Source of the DNA: Multifurca ochricompacta
Lineage: Eukaryota > Basidiomycota > Agaricomycetes > Russulales > Russulaceae
NCBI GenBank assembly: GCA_022496185.1
Contig: WTXG01000063.1
Span: forward strand, 62,001 to 126,000
Length of the DNA stretch: 64,000 nucleotides
Direction: 5' to 3'
Below, piece by piece: positions 9,616 to 20,001 of the stretch (the stretch's first letter is position 1; each line of letters opens with the position of its first letter). Both the position numbers and the translations under genes were made by a program. The notes below the pieces were generated by a model that did not search any database, had not been told where the DNA came from, and was given only the letters and a program-made list of their open reading frames with translations.

Positions 9616-11160
9616 TCAGGCGATATAAAAATCCTCGTTTCCTTTGAATTGGTCTTGCAGCTCAAGACGTTGCTCGTCTGTCATTGTCTTTAGGACCGTG
9701 GCGAGTGTCGACATGCTGATGGTGGGGGTGACCGACACTGGGGAAGTTGCGGGCGTTCCATTAGATCCGTTGGGTACCGCCGCAGTCGTGGGTGGGACCT
9801 CCGAGATGGTGGCGGTCTGGGCCGAGCTATTTGGGCTTGATCGGGGTTTTCTATTGGGGCAATCTCGAACCAAGTGTCCTCGTCGCCCACACTCAAAGCA
9901 CCGTCCCTCCTTTCTGTATTGTTCTTTTTCTTCCGTGGTAGTTGCTTTCCTGATAACATCCACATCCATCGCATTTGGGTCCTTCTTGCGATAGAACGTG
10001 AACTTATTTCCCCGAGGTGACGGGGTAGTGACTGTTTTATTCCTAGTCAGGCTTTTCATAAAAACCCAATTTGCGTGGTGACGTCGGGCGGATGCTGATG
10101 CTTCTTCGAAATTTTCCGGCTGATCTTGCGTCAGCATTGTCGCAACCAATTGAGTTGGTAAGCCGCGATAGAAGTATTGTCGTGCGGCTGTGTCGTCAAT
10201 GTGTAGTCCGGCCCGAATTGCTAAGTCGCGGAATTCGGCAATATAGTCATCAATATTTCCCTCCTTCATTTGTAATTTTTCAAGCGCTTGTAACGCTTTT
10301 TGTCCTGCCGCGACGTCTGTCCATGCGGCAAGAAATGTTTGCCGGAATGTTTCCCACACATTTACAACTCCGATTCGTCCTGCGTTAATGTCGGCCAGCC
10401 AGTATACTTGTTCCTCCACCCATCGATCTACTTTTGGACCTCGGATTATTCCTAACGCGTAGGCCACCTTGGATCGCTCGTTCTGGACTAGGGGCACGAA
10501 CGCATTAAGGGCGAAGTGGAGTTCGAGCAAGGCGAACCATCGTTTCGCGTGGGCCCTGTCGCCGTCAAAATAAGAGGGAGGGGCTCCTTCCATACGTCCT
10601 CCCTGTGGCATTGGGACGGGAGCTCCCTGGGGGTTTCCCCCTGGATTCCCTCCAGGGTTTCCTCCTGGATTTCCTCCAGGGTTCCCTCCTGGATTCCCTC
10701 CAGGGTTTCCTCCTGGATTTCCGCCTATGTTTCCTCCCGGGTGCCCGTTTGGATCTCCTCCAGGGTGTCCACCTGGGTTTCCTCCTGGTGGGCCTCCTAA
10801 ATTAAGAGGGTCATTCTTTGGTTGTCTTGTGGTATGACTGAGTTGGGTATGTGTTCGTCCTGGTTCGGTGAGTGTAATGGTGGCCATTTCTTCAAGAAGG
10901 GGTGGAAGTCTGGATGGGAGAGGTGCTGTGGGGGTTTCGGTTTGGGGGCTTTCAGCAGGGGAATCGCTTGCGAGTAATGCAAAGCGATTTCGGTTTTCGA
11001 ATGGTACGTCTCCAAATCTTTGCCTGGCTGACTGTTCTGGTAGGTTTCGTTCTGGTGACTGGTAGTCGAGGGATTCGTCGTCTGTCGAGGAGGCCGAGGA
11101 GGTCGAAGGGGTCTGGGGTTCGCGTGCCGAGTACGACGTGATTGTTCCGGGTTCGTGCAA
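9616..11160 (-). CDS. gag: gypsy-1 Gag with GNP-rich repeat and CCHC knuckle
   Basis: Structural polyprotein of the virus-like particle. From N to C: a Ser/Pro-rich region, a run of Gly-Asn-Pro-Gly-Gly repeats (10610-10800, about a dozen units), a Ty3-type capsid core (WFALLELHFALNAFVPL, FRQTFLAAW, IAEFRDLAIRAGL), a basic stretch with AMDVDVI, and a zinc knuckle CFECGRRGHLVRDC. It ends EDFYIA. The frame is open upstream of the first internal ATG (near 10888) and has no ATG at its 5' end, so the true start is unresolved. The stop at 9616-9618 lies in overlap with the pol frame. Confidence 0.93.
   Translation of the reverse strand: MHEPGTITSYSAREPQTPSTSSASSTDDESLDYQSPERNLPEQSARQRFGDVPFENRNRFALLASDSPAESPQTETPTAPLPSRLPPLLEEMATITLTEPGRTHTQLSHTTRQPKNDPLNLGGPPGGNPGGHPGGDPNGHPGGNIGGNPGGNPGGNPGGNPGGNPGGNPGGNPGGNPQGAPVPMPQGGRMEGAPPSYFDGDRAHAKRWFALLELHFALNAFVPLVQNERSKVAYALGIIRGPKVDRWVEEQVYWLADINAGRIGVVNVWETFRQTFLAAWTDVAAGQKALQALEKLQMKEGNIDDYIAEFRDLAIRAGLHIDDTAARQYFYRGLPTQLVATMLTQDQPENFEEASASARRHHANWVFMKSLTRNKTVTTPSPRGNKFTFYRKKDPNAMDVDVIRKATTTEEKEQYRKEGRCFECGRRGHLVRDCPNRKPRSSPNSSAQTATISEVPPTTAAVPNGSNGTPATSPVSVTPTISMSTLATVLKTMTDEQRLELQDQFKGNEDFYIA
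9627..9633 (-). promoter_or_regulatory. Candidate -1 frameshift site at the gag-pol overlap of gypsy-1
   Basis: On the minus strand gag reads GAT TTT TAT ATC GCC TGA, and pol is open across this point in the -1 frame. A T-run sits nine bases before the gag stop. The heptamer is not a canonical slippery site. The call rests on the overlap and on a very similar arrangement in gypsy-2. Confidence 0.4.
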
Positions 11161-11236
11161 GGGGACGCGTCGTCGGTCGCCTTGCGATTTCGGGTGAGTG
11201 GTTCTGTTTTCTGTGAAGTCTGTAAGTCTGTTCTAA

Positions 11237-11815
11237 TGTCACAGCCAGGTGCTAGCTGTGTACAGGGTCAGTTCGTGTCAAGGAGGATCAAGCTTTTGTA
11301 GCCAAGATATCAAGGGTCAAGACAAGATTATTCAAGCCCTGCAAGTCGCAGCGGGCGCGCGCGGAAGGCGAAATCGAACGAGGACGCTCGGTCCCGTCAC
11401 GAGACGATTGGGATGAAGACTCCTAAGGCGCGGCTTAGGGGCTCAAGTGGGGGGCCTCTTTCGGTTGGGGATCTATACACCTGTATTTGGTACAGGAGAA
11501 CAGACTTAGGGTCTGTCTCCAGATTCTAGTAAGTCCTTTTAAGTACACAGCAGATAGACAGTGAGCTAATATAACTATCTAGACCTAACAGCATTGGGAC
11601 GTCGTCATGGCCATGTCATAGCTACATCATAGGGAGGTAGTCTAGATGGTACAGAGGGACATTGGTGTGGATAGGAAGGGGCTGCGTCCCCGATATTTGT
11701 AAAGACCTAGACACAGATAGTAAGTTACTTAGTTATCTAGTGTAGGTAATAGAATCCTTGCGAAACCCCGAAACGCGAAGTAAGTCATAAACGCGAAGCC
11801 TCGATAAACGTCACA
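11237..11815 (-). repeat. gypsy-1 5' LTR
   Basis: 579-bp partner of the LTR at 4492-5070, followed by the target duplication GTCCC at 11816-11820. The gag leader begins on its minus-strand downstream side with TTAGAACAGACTTACAG. Confidence 0.95.
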
Positions 11816-11820
11816 GTCCC

Positions 11821-12539
11821 AATGTTTGCACCATTTCTAGTATTCACTCTATAGCACCTCAGCATTTAGGAATCTGGTTATGGTGTGGCTGTATGTCTGA
11901 ATGCCCTGCTTCCTGGCTACCATTCCCAATTTGGATCAAAGAAATTGGCCATGATATAAGCATTTTATGATCAAATCAAATCAATCAATCATCGGGATGG
12001 TTTTTTGACCCATATTTTAAATCCACTATCTGCCCAATTACTCCTTTTTTTCACCCCTTTTTGCCTTGGTAACTCCTTGAATCCTTTTAGTCATCCTTTC
12101 TATAACCTTTTGCCATCATTCTGGTGCATTTTTATTCCACTCCTCCACCACCCTCTCCCACAACTCAGGTATCCCCTTGACTGGTTAAGAACCTTCTTCA
12201 GATCCACCCAGAGGTGTCCAATGGGGCTAATATTTCAAGGGATTGGGCTATCCATACCAGGCTTCAATATTCCTGTCTTAAAACTGCTGGCTTGCCTTCT
12301 TGGAATTGTGTTTTGGGTCATTGTCCCACTGAAACATGCTTTCACCCTCCACCATTTCTTACTTTTCAAACCTTTCCACCACTCCGCCATCCAAAATATC
12401 ACAGTACTGGCATGGATTCATGATCCCCTAAACCCCTGTAAGCATTCCTAGTCCATTCCACCCCATACAAGACCAATACCATAAGTTCTTCCTCCTCCAT
12501 GCTTGACTGTCAGAGTGGTGGTTCTGTCAGAGGGTGGTT
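11821..12539 (-). pseudogene. Left-arm Tc1 transposase 3' half (inverted copy)
   Basis: On the minus strand this arm encodes the same degenerate transposase C-terminus as the right arm, including DNDPKH, which holds the second catalytic Asp of Tc1-family transposases, and a remnant of the SPDLNPIEHLW motif. Several in-frame stops make it inactive. The long open frame on the opposite strand (12005-12451) is an antisense by-product and is duplicated exactly in the other arm. Confidence 0.85.
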
Positions 12540-13200
12540 ACCATGAAAATTGGACAGTGGATGACTGGAAAAGGATCTTGTGGTCAGGTGAGACTATAAT
12601 GAACAGAATTGGTTCAGACAGAAGGAGCTACACTTGGGAAAAATAAGGGAGAACCACCCTCTGACAGAACCACCACCCTGACAGTCAAGCATGGAGGAGG
12701 AAGAACTTATGGTATTGGTCTTGTATGGGGTGGAATGGACTAGGAATGCTTACAGGGGTTTAGGGGATCATGAATCCATGCCAGTACTGTGATATTTTGG
12801 ATGGCGGAGTGGTGGAAAGGTTTGAAAAGTAAGAAATGGTGGAGGGTGAAAGCATGTTTCAGTGGGACAATGACCCAAAACACAATTCCAAGAAGGCAAG
12901 CCAGCAGTTTTAAGACAGGAATATTGAAGCCTGGTATGGATAGCCCAATCCCTTGAAATATTAGCCCCATTGGACACCTCTGGGTGGATCTGAAGAAGGT
13001 TCTTAACCAGTCAAGGGGATACCTGAGTTGTGGGAGAGGGTGGTGGAGGAGTGGAATAAAAATGCACCAGAATGATGGCAAAAGGTTATAGAAAGGATGA
13101 CTAAAAGGATTCAAGGAGTTACCAAGGCAAAAAGGGGTGAAAAAAAGGAGTAATTGGGCAGATAGTGGATTTAAAATATGGGTCAAAAAACCGTCCCGAT
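12540..13200 (+). pseudogene. Right-arm Tc1-like transposase, degenerate
   Basis: From the spacer into the right arm the plus strand reads DDWKRILWSGETIMNRIGSD, which aligns with the catalytic FSDES block of Tc1 transposases but with the first catalytic Asp changed to Gly. It then shows FQWDNDPKHNSKKA with the second Asp, then GHLWVDLKK from the third catalytic block. At least four in-frame stops are present. It would be the DDE enzyme cutting at the terminal repeats; this copy cannot make it. The N-terminal DNA-binding half is missing. Confidence 0.88.
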
Positions 13201-13724
13201 GATTGATTGATTTGATTTGATCATAAAATGCTTATATCATGGCCAATTTCTTTGATCCAAATTGGGAATGGTAGCCAGGAAGCAGGGCATTCAGACATAC
13301 AGCCACACCATAACCAGATTCCTAAATGCTGAGGTGCTATAGAGTGAATACTAGAAATGGTGCAAACATTGGGACAGTTTTTTGACCCACTGTATACCCA
13401 TACCCATACCCAGCAAAACCTGTGGCACTTACCCACACAGGTTTGAAAACCCTTGCCAATCACTAGTTACATTTAGTGTGGATAAGTCACTTTGAATTGA
13501 AGTGGCACACTGATGAGGAGTATCCCAAGTGATGGCCAAATTAGATTTCAAAACCAAATAATACTCCTACAACAAATTTATATCAACAAAACAATGGCCA
13601 GTCATCCAACCTCAGCCCTTAAGGCAATCTATATTTATGTCATGTCATGTCAGTTGACACCCCTAAGATAAGATATACTTGAATTACTTACAGCTGGTTG
13701 GTGTTGTTCACAAGCAAGACACTC

Positions 13725-16700
13725 TTATTTCCAAGCACTCCTCATTTTATTAAGGACATTATCAAGGCACAATTGGTCATGCTGTTCATAAGAGGTTGCT
13801 TTTATTTGTTTATGAAGCTTCAATGCCTCCTCAAACATGCTTTTAGCTTCCTCAAGTTGTGACCTCTTCATGTAAACCCTTCCTAACCCATTCATTGCAA
13901 TTCCCTGACCAACAACATCATTGGCAGCCTTTTTGACTTCTAATGCCTTCTGAAATGAGGCTTCTGCCTCATTTAATTTGTTCATGAGTAGATATGTTTC
14001 TCCAAGTCCTTGATGGACAATTCCTTGATTGAAAAGGGTATTGGAAGCCATGTAAAGTTCTAGTGCCTTGTGATATGAGACCTCTGCCTCATCAAGCTTG
14101 TTAAGCCTTCTATAAATGTGTCCAAGGCCACGGTGAGCATTTCCTTGATTCATAGAACGATTGACCATTTTTTGAAATTCTAGTGCTTTTTTAAATGAGA
14201 CCTCTGCCTCAGCTAACTTGTCCATCCTTAGGTATGTTTCTCCAAGGCCATGGTGATCATTTCCCTGTCCAATAATATCACCTGCATTTTTATGGAACTC
14301 TAAGGCTTTTTGGTATGAGGCTTCTGCATCAATGGGCTTGCCTAGCAGTAGATATGTCTTTCCAAGCCCATAATGAACACTCCCTTGCCCAGAAATGTTT
14401 TGGTTGGCCTGATAAATCTCTGATGCCTTTTGATATGTAATCTCAGCCTCATTCAATAGAAATTGGGACAAGTAAACAAGCCCAAGATCAGTTAGGATTT
14501 GCCATGGAGATTACCAACATCCACTGGACTTGATAGGCACTGTCTTTCTGCTTCTAGAAATTTCTTTTTTGCAGTTTCCATGTCATCTGCACGGTAACAT
14601 AGCCTTCCCCATACTGTAAGACATTTAATTAAATGTGTTGCACCATCACTGTTTTCCAAAGGAAGTTGGACAGTGTGATTTAATAATGTGCTGGAGAAGT
14701 CTCCAATACTCATGCAGAGTTCAGTGAAGGAAACAATAGCATTAATTAGCTTTGATTGGTTGCCAGAGTTTGATTTCAGTAACCCTGATAACATGGCTTT
14801 AGTATTGTTCACTTCTAAAACCATTTCTGCATAGGCCTCCGGAGCTGCTCTCTCCACATCAAGGATGCCAAGGAAATGTAGAACTCTTCAAGAGCTGTCT
14901 TGTGCATAGATGAAGTAAAGCCCTGATTGTTACAAAATTGACGTATAATTGGATGAGGCTGATATCTATCTCCAATCAGATTTATCAACTGCATTGCTGA
15001 AGAACTTGAAGGCATGACATCATATCCATGTCAGTGAGAATCCCTTTGAATTTGTTCAGTTGTTAATATGAAGCCCATCAGGGAGAGTGCTGAGGATCCC
15101 AAGAAGACCCTTTGCAAGTGGATTGGCCACCATACGGTGACTATCTAGGGAGATCTGTATTGAGTATTCCATATTTGAAAGCCTGTTCATTTCACCCTTC
15201 TTGATGAGCTTTGTTCGTCTCGAACTCCACTCCTCCCATAATAACATAGGCGGGGTAACCTGAGAAAGATGGGCCAGCAGGTCAACTGCAAGAGGAACAC
15301 AGTCCACAGCCATGATAAGTTGCTCTGAGAAGCTGTCATAATGGCCAGAAATACGAATCCAGATCTCTTTAGCAGCATTCAAATCAATGGTTCCCAGAGG
15401 CTCCAAGAATGGCCGTGTCCATTCAGTTTGGCCTGGCCGCTCTGCACCTCGCATTGTAAGAAGAACGGTTACACGACGAAGGGCTGTGATCCGGGATAGA
15501 AGAACTTCAACAGAGCGCTTTGTCTCGTCCGACTGATCCCATGGCGATTCAAAGTTATCAAAGCACAAGATGGTCTCCTTTGAATTCAACGCGGCTTGGA
15601 CTTGAGGCCAAAGGGTATCCGGGGAACCCATTACGAGGCCAAGGGTCTTCGCAAGCTGGATTAGGAGGGCATCGGATGAACTGGCAGATTCACAAGATAT
15701 AAAATATCTAGCATCTTGGAAGTGTTCTTGAATGCGGTCATGACCAAGGACTGCATTGGCAAGTGTGGTTTTTCCATATCCACCAGGGCCCAAGATAGCA
15801 ATCCTGGCTGGGCGAGAAGCAACTTTGGTGAATATGATGTGAATTATGTGGGCAAGCTCAGTGTCACGTCCGAAAAATATCTGTGGTAGAGGCGGAGCGA
15901 TCGCTGGTTGCACGACAGACCTGGGCAACATCAGGATACGTTCACGTTCACGGGATGAGCACGGATGGAGAATGCCCACATCGTAATCTCAGCTAGGACA
16001 GCCCGGGGACCCTGTTCAATACAAGTCAATTGACTCCGCCAAGTTGAACATGGGATATGGGATATGAACATACATCGCGTCTATCGGCAATCTGAGTAAA
16101 GCGAATATCCAGCAACAGTTCGGCCTATGGATAAATGATCATGATAGATCGACGATTTAGAAAATAGATCTGGGACGAACCTGAAAGACTTCAAGAGCAT
16201 TCGCCAACTTGGCATCATACTTCTTGATTTTCCCGAGCAGATCCTTGCGCAACAGCAGACTTCTGACGCCTCTGACCTTGGAGCATTCTTCGAGGACGTG
16301 CTTAATCCCATCCAACTCACTTTTCATCGATCAGGGGGACGATAAGAATATAATTATCACGAGATACATACTTTTGAAGAGACTTGAGAATGGCGCGCAG
16401 GCCAGCGGGAAGATCTCCCTCATTCAGATTATGAGTTTGGCATGACTGACCAACATTGATGACGAGACCCGCAACTCTGATGAGCTTCTGTATGACATCC
16501 TCACACTCTCCCTTGTATTGCTTTACCTCCTATTGGTGAGGTTATGAACGGCTCAACGCCGGTTGGAGGAGTGAGGTACTCACATCTCTTATCGTAAGCG
16601 CCTGGAGCAAGAGGCCCGCGATGGGAGCAATGTAAGGGATCTTGCCCGCCAAAGCACTCCCTTCTTTGAGGGATGCGAGAGACAATTGAATTGCGTTATC

Positions 16701-16904
16701 CGCAATGGCACTATAACCGCCGATGGGACCCGATGAGCCCAGATTTAAGGTGTCAGCTAGGCCAAATGAATCAGTTTCAAAATCAAAATCAAAGCGAGAG
16801 AATGAGACTTGCGGGTAACACTTACAAGCTGGTTGCTGGCTGCTAGATGATGCAGGAAACATCTCGTAAACCCTTTTCCGAAACGAAGATAACTTGGAAT
16901 CCAT
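13725..16904 (-). pseudogene. NLR-like STAND protein: NACHT/NB-ARC core with TPR tail, frameshifted
   Basis: Starts at ATG 16904. The N-terminal helical region is spread over short exons with introns at 16530-16583 and 16320-16371, a probable GTAAGT intron inside the first exon, and introns after LEVFQ and IADRRD. The nucleotide-binding part (15979-15056) has a P-loop GPGGYGKTTLA, a Walker B-like ILCFDNFESPWD, and a CVPLAVDLLA motif in place of the usual GLPLA. The C-terminus (14471-13725) holds about six tetratricopeptide repeats of 40 residues with the signature QGxxxxGLGxxYLxxxKLxEAExSxxKALE. Such proteins are thought to act as fungal intracellular immune or self/non-self sensors. The frame is broken near 15060, 14996, 14888 and 14510; each break is repaired by one base. 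The junction before residue GILHPC is unresolved. Confidence 0.85.
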
Positions 16905-18305
16905 GCTCAAGGTTGAGTTTGATAGTAGTAGGACGTAGGGTTGGATGGAACGGTGGTGGGCCGTGGGCTGTCAGTGCTGCACATGCTTAGTAATTGATAA
17001 CTGTTTATTGTACGATAACTTCTTTTCTTTCTTTTTTATTCTCTTCCACCGAAAGGCAATGTCCTCAACGTTTTCTCTGTCATTCTACCATGTTCTCTTT
17101 CAATCTACGGGCTTAGTTGACTCAGGAATTCCAACTCTTCTCATTGCTTTGCCTTGCGTGCTTAGCAATCATCTCATCACTTGAACCGTCAAAACTACCT
17201 TGACCTCGAATCCACGCAGAACGGTTCGCCAGCCGTAACAGTCTGAGTCGGTAAGTGTGGCGTGACCTCTGGCTCTAATTCGTGCAATTTCGGTTGCGGG
17301 ACACTACTGTGGTTTGATCATGAAAGCATCAGACATGCAACGATTTTACTCGTATTATTTCATCAGGTTATGGTTAAGTATCTAAGAATTACCCCAACCA
17401 CGCTATAGAGAGAGAGGGGCATGTACTCGTTCTCATAAATAAAGAGTTCACACAAAGCACGACCAACAAATGAAATTTCCTTCACGCATGCACTCTATTT
17501 GCTCTCACGGTATTCCCGTACAGTATACAACTCTCATGGATTGGGGTTAACTTGGAACCTCAGCTTATGCCTCACGAATTTTCGCTTCTATGACCTATGT
17601 CTCCAATGTGAATTATCCGCGGATCGATAGATTCAAATAAAAATTCAAATCAAATGTTATAAAAAACGAGGCTGATCAAGAGAGCAAGGATGTCCAGGCC
17701 CGAAGCTGGCGACAAGCTTCGTTTCTCAGGACTGTGTATTGTCAAATCTTGAACCGGTAGGGAGTCATCGGCAAGCAGGAACAAGGCCCCCGCCTAGCAA
17801 TGGCGAGCGACCTGAATGAAAAAGATGTCGTCATCACCTCCGTGGTAGGGTAGGCGAGGGATATGCATGGTGTGCACGTGACGTGCTGCTACATGTTTCA
17901 AGGAGGCATGTATGGGGGAGCCGTCAAACAAATATGCACCTCTGTCGATGAGAAATTACCATTACAAGTCGACGACGACGACGACGAAGAAGAAGAAGAA
18001 ATGAATATTGATTGATTGTGTTTCTTCCCTTCCCTTCCTACCCACCGTGCGAAAAACGACGCCACGGGGTTTGGTTGTGTTATGTTTGGTTTGTTTAATT
18101 TTCCATCCCATTTCCCTCGGTTTTTCGGTTTTCGGTTTCATTTTCATTTCATTAAATTCCATTCCACACCAACTCAAAACGTTTCACTCGCTCGGCCGCC
18201 GATCGGCTCATTCTTCTGTGTGAATTATATTATTAACCTTTTCTACCCCGCGTTGTTTTCAAACGCGACTGTCTTTCCTTTCCCTTTTCCTTTTTCTTTT
18301 ACCCT
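16905..18305. other. Divergent intergenic region between the NLR-like and NDPK-like genes
   Basis: No convincing coding sequence on either strand. It holds the 5' regions of both flanking genes, a (GAC)n(GAA)n microsatellite at about 17970-18000 and pyrimidine-rich stretches just upstream of 18306, common before fungal starts. No defined promoter element could be assigned. Confidence 0.6.
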
Positions 18306-20001
18306 ATGTTATTGTCTGATCAACATGGCAACGTTTCGGTTGCCTCTCATCATCATGATGCCCTCGATTCGTCTTCAACAACACCGACATTGACACCGAC
18401 ACCGATACCTGCTTCACCCTCTACCCGAACAGTAGCGATCATTAAGCCTCATGCGTTGAAGCATCGTTTCGAGATTGAACAGAGGATTACGGAAGCCAAA
18501 TTCGAGGTACGTTCGTTTGAATCTCCCCCGCGGGGTATTGGTATATTCATATTCATATTGCGGTGGCACACACAGATTGTGAAGGAGAGGCAAATAGAAA
18601 TCGATGTGGAGACGGATCCTGATACCCTCTTTGAACTCTTTGGGGAAGACGCCCGATCGTTTGCCGAGTAAATAAATCTCGGAATCAATCTTCTTCTTTT
18701 CACTCACTTTTCATTTCACTCTTTTAGGGGTCCAGTTTGGGTTTATATACTTGAACGTCGTCGTGCCATCGAAGTATGGAATACGATCATGGGAGATGTT
18801 GATCCTCAAGTATCACGTGAACTGTCACCTTCATCCCTTCGTGCCCTCTACGGTGTATCCAAAGAGCTCAATGCGGTCATGGGTTCTCCCGATAAGGAAA
18901 CGGCTGAGATTCAGATTGCTTCTCTCTTCGTTTCCTCTCCGCCTTTCCATACTTCGGACCTTCCAGATTTGGAATATTCTACAGATGACGATACAGATCG
19001 AGGAGAACGCCCACTCACCAACCGCCGGTCCCTTTCGTCCTCTCTCCTCTCATCCCCATCCTCATCCTCATCCTCTCACCCTCGCGTTCACCTCAGTACT
19101 ACTAGCACTCATTCTACCACCGGCAGCTCGTCCAACATCGCCACTCCAACCACTCGCACATCACCTCGCACTCCCTTCAAGGCCCGTCAAATACCACTTT
19201 CTCATATATCCCCCACTATCCTACCCCGTACAACACGCGCCGCCAGTTTGCGCGCGGGCGTGGCCCCTGTCAAAAACGAGCGTGACCGCGGGCCTCGCAC
19301 TCCTCCTAGCAAGGAGGCCCTCCAAAAAATGTTTGCCAACGTTCCAGGACACAAGCGCACTGAGTCTATCGCCGTCGCCTCGACCCTGGCTCCCGTAGTG
19401 GCGCCCCGTATGACCCGTGCCGCATCGTTGCGCATTTCAGGCGCAACCCCACCGAAGCTGGTTCGTCCGAAACCCATCATCACGCTCGCGCAGGCCAAAG
19501 CCAAGGCCGCGGAGGAAGAGAGGGCCGCGTTGGCGTTGAAGGAGGCACAGGCTAGAACGTTTGCGGGCGTTCCTGGACATAAGAGACGAGGATCTATCTC
19601 GGTACCAAGTACCGCACCACCCATTATGGCGCCGAGACAGAACCGCAGCGCGATTTTGCGTGCTTCAAAGGAGACCACCGCCCCACCAACTTCGTTTCAG
19701 TGTACGTCTCTTTTTCTTTTTTATTTTGTATCGAGAAATCTTTTTTTAATATCTTTATTTTTTGCCAGTCAAGCTACCCGTCTCAGCATCGCCCCCATCT
19801 CGCCCTGCGTCCGCGCAAGGTGGTGACTTGAACCTGAGGTCTGCACGTCGCTCACTTTCTCGGACGTCCAATGTTGGTGGTGATGGTGTTATCGTGACTC
19901 CGCCTAAACCTCGCCTCATATGCTTGCAAGCACCTGCCACGGAACCGAGACAAAATCGGAGCGCGATGTTACGAATGGCAAAGATTGCAAATGGGGTATG
20001 A
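18306..20001 (+). CDS. NDP-kinase-fold protein lacking the catalytic His, with repeat-bearing tail
   Basis: Four exons (18306-18506, 18576-18667, 18728-19701, 19769-20001) give 499 residues with phases that fit. Residues about 40-180 match a nucleoside diphosphate kinase: RTVAIIKPHALKHRF (beta1 with the conserved Lys), GPVWVYILERRRAIEVWN, LRALYGVSKELNAVMGSPDK. The catalytic motif normally reads N-x-x-H-G-S; here it is NAVMGS, so the phosphate-accepting His is Met. IIKPDA is also altered to IIKPHA. This argues for a pseudoenzyme. The tail is Ser-rich, with two FAxVPGHKR units (19330, 19558) and four APRxxRxAxLR units, ending in a basic stretch. The role of the tail is unknown; a scaffold or regulatory function is only a guess. 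Direct neighbour of ERCC1 on the same strand. Confidence 0.85.

Larger units (their letters stand above)
4492..11815 (-). mobile_element. Complete Ty3/gypsy chromovirus element (gypsy-1)
   Basis: Bounded by two 579-bp LTRs (TG...CA) and a perfect 5-bp target duplication GTCCC (4487-4491 and 11816-11820). Read on the minus strand the order is 5' LTR, gag, pol (protease, RT, RNase H, integrase, chromodomain), an extra ORF, polypurine tract, 3' LTR. It sits inside the left arm of the Tc1-type element, so it is the younger insertion. One LTR mismatch indicates a recent insertion, yet pol has two single-base frameshifts. Confidence 0.96.
4470..13392 (+). mobile_element. Tc1/mariner-type element made of two 741-bp inverted arms, split by a gypsy insertion
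   Basis: The outer ends are inverted copies beginning CAGTGGGTCAAAAAACTG, flanked by TA at 4468-4469 and 13393-13394, the target duplication of Tc1/mariner transposons. Each arm carries the 3' half of a Tc1-like transposase plus the terminal sequence. The left arm is 4470-4491 plus 11821-12539; the right arm is 12652-13392. Both come to exactly 741 bp once the gypsy element and its 5-bp duplication are removed. Only two mismatches were noted between the arms. A 112-bp spacer (12540-12651) separates them. The arms also hold an inner, oppositely oriented copy of the terminal motif (near 13180-13203). Confidence 0.9.

Noticed and set aside
10516..10805. Two plus-strand frames rich in repeated Ser/Leu blocks
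   Set aside because: They are antisense translations of the GNP repeat of gypsy-1 gag.
12005..12451. 148-residue open frame, duplicated exactly at 12740-13186 on the other strand
   Set aside because: It is the antisense of the degenerate Tc1 transposase; the duplication comes from the palindrome, not from a conserved gene.
19202..19678. Minus-strand 158-residue frame
   Set aside because: Antisense shadow of the repeat-bearing tail of the NDPK-like protein.
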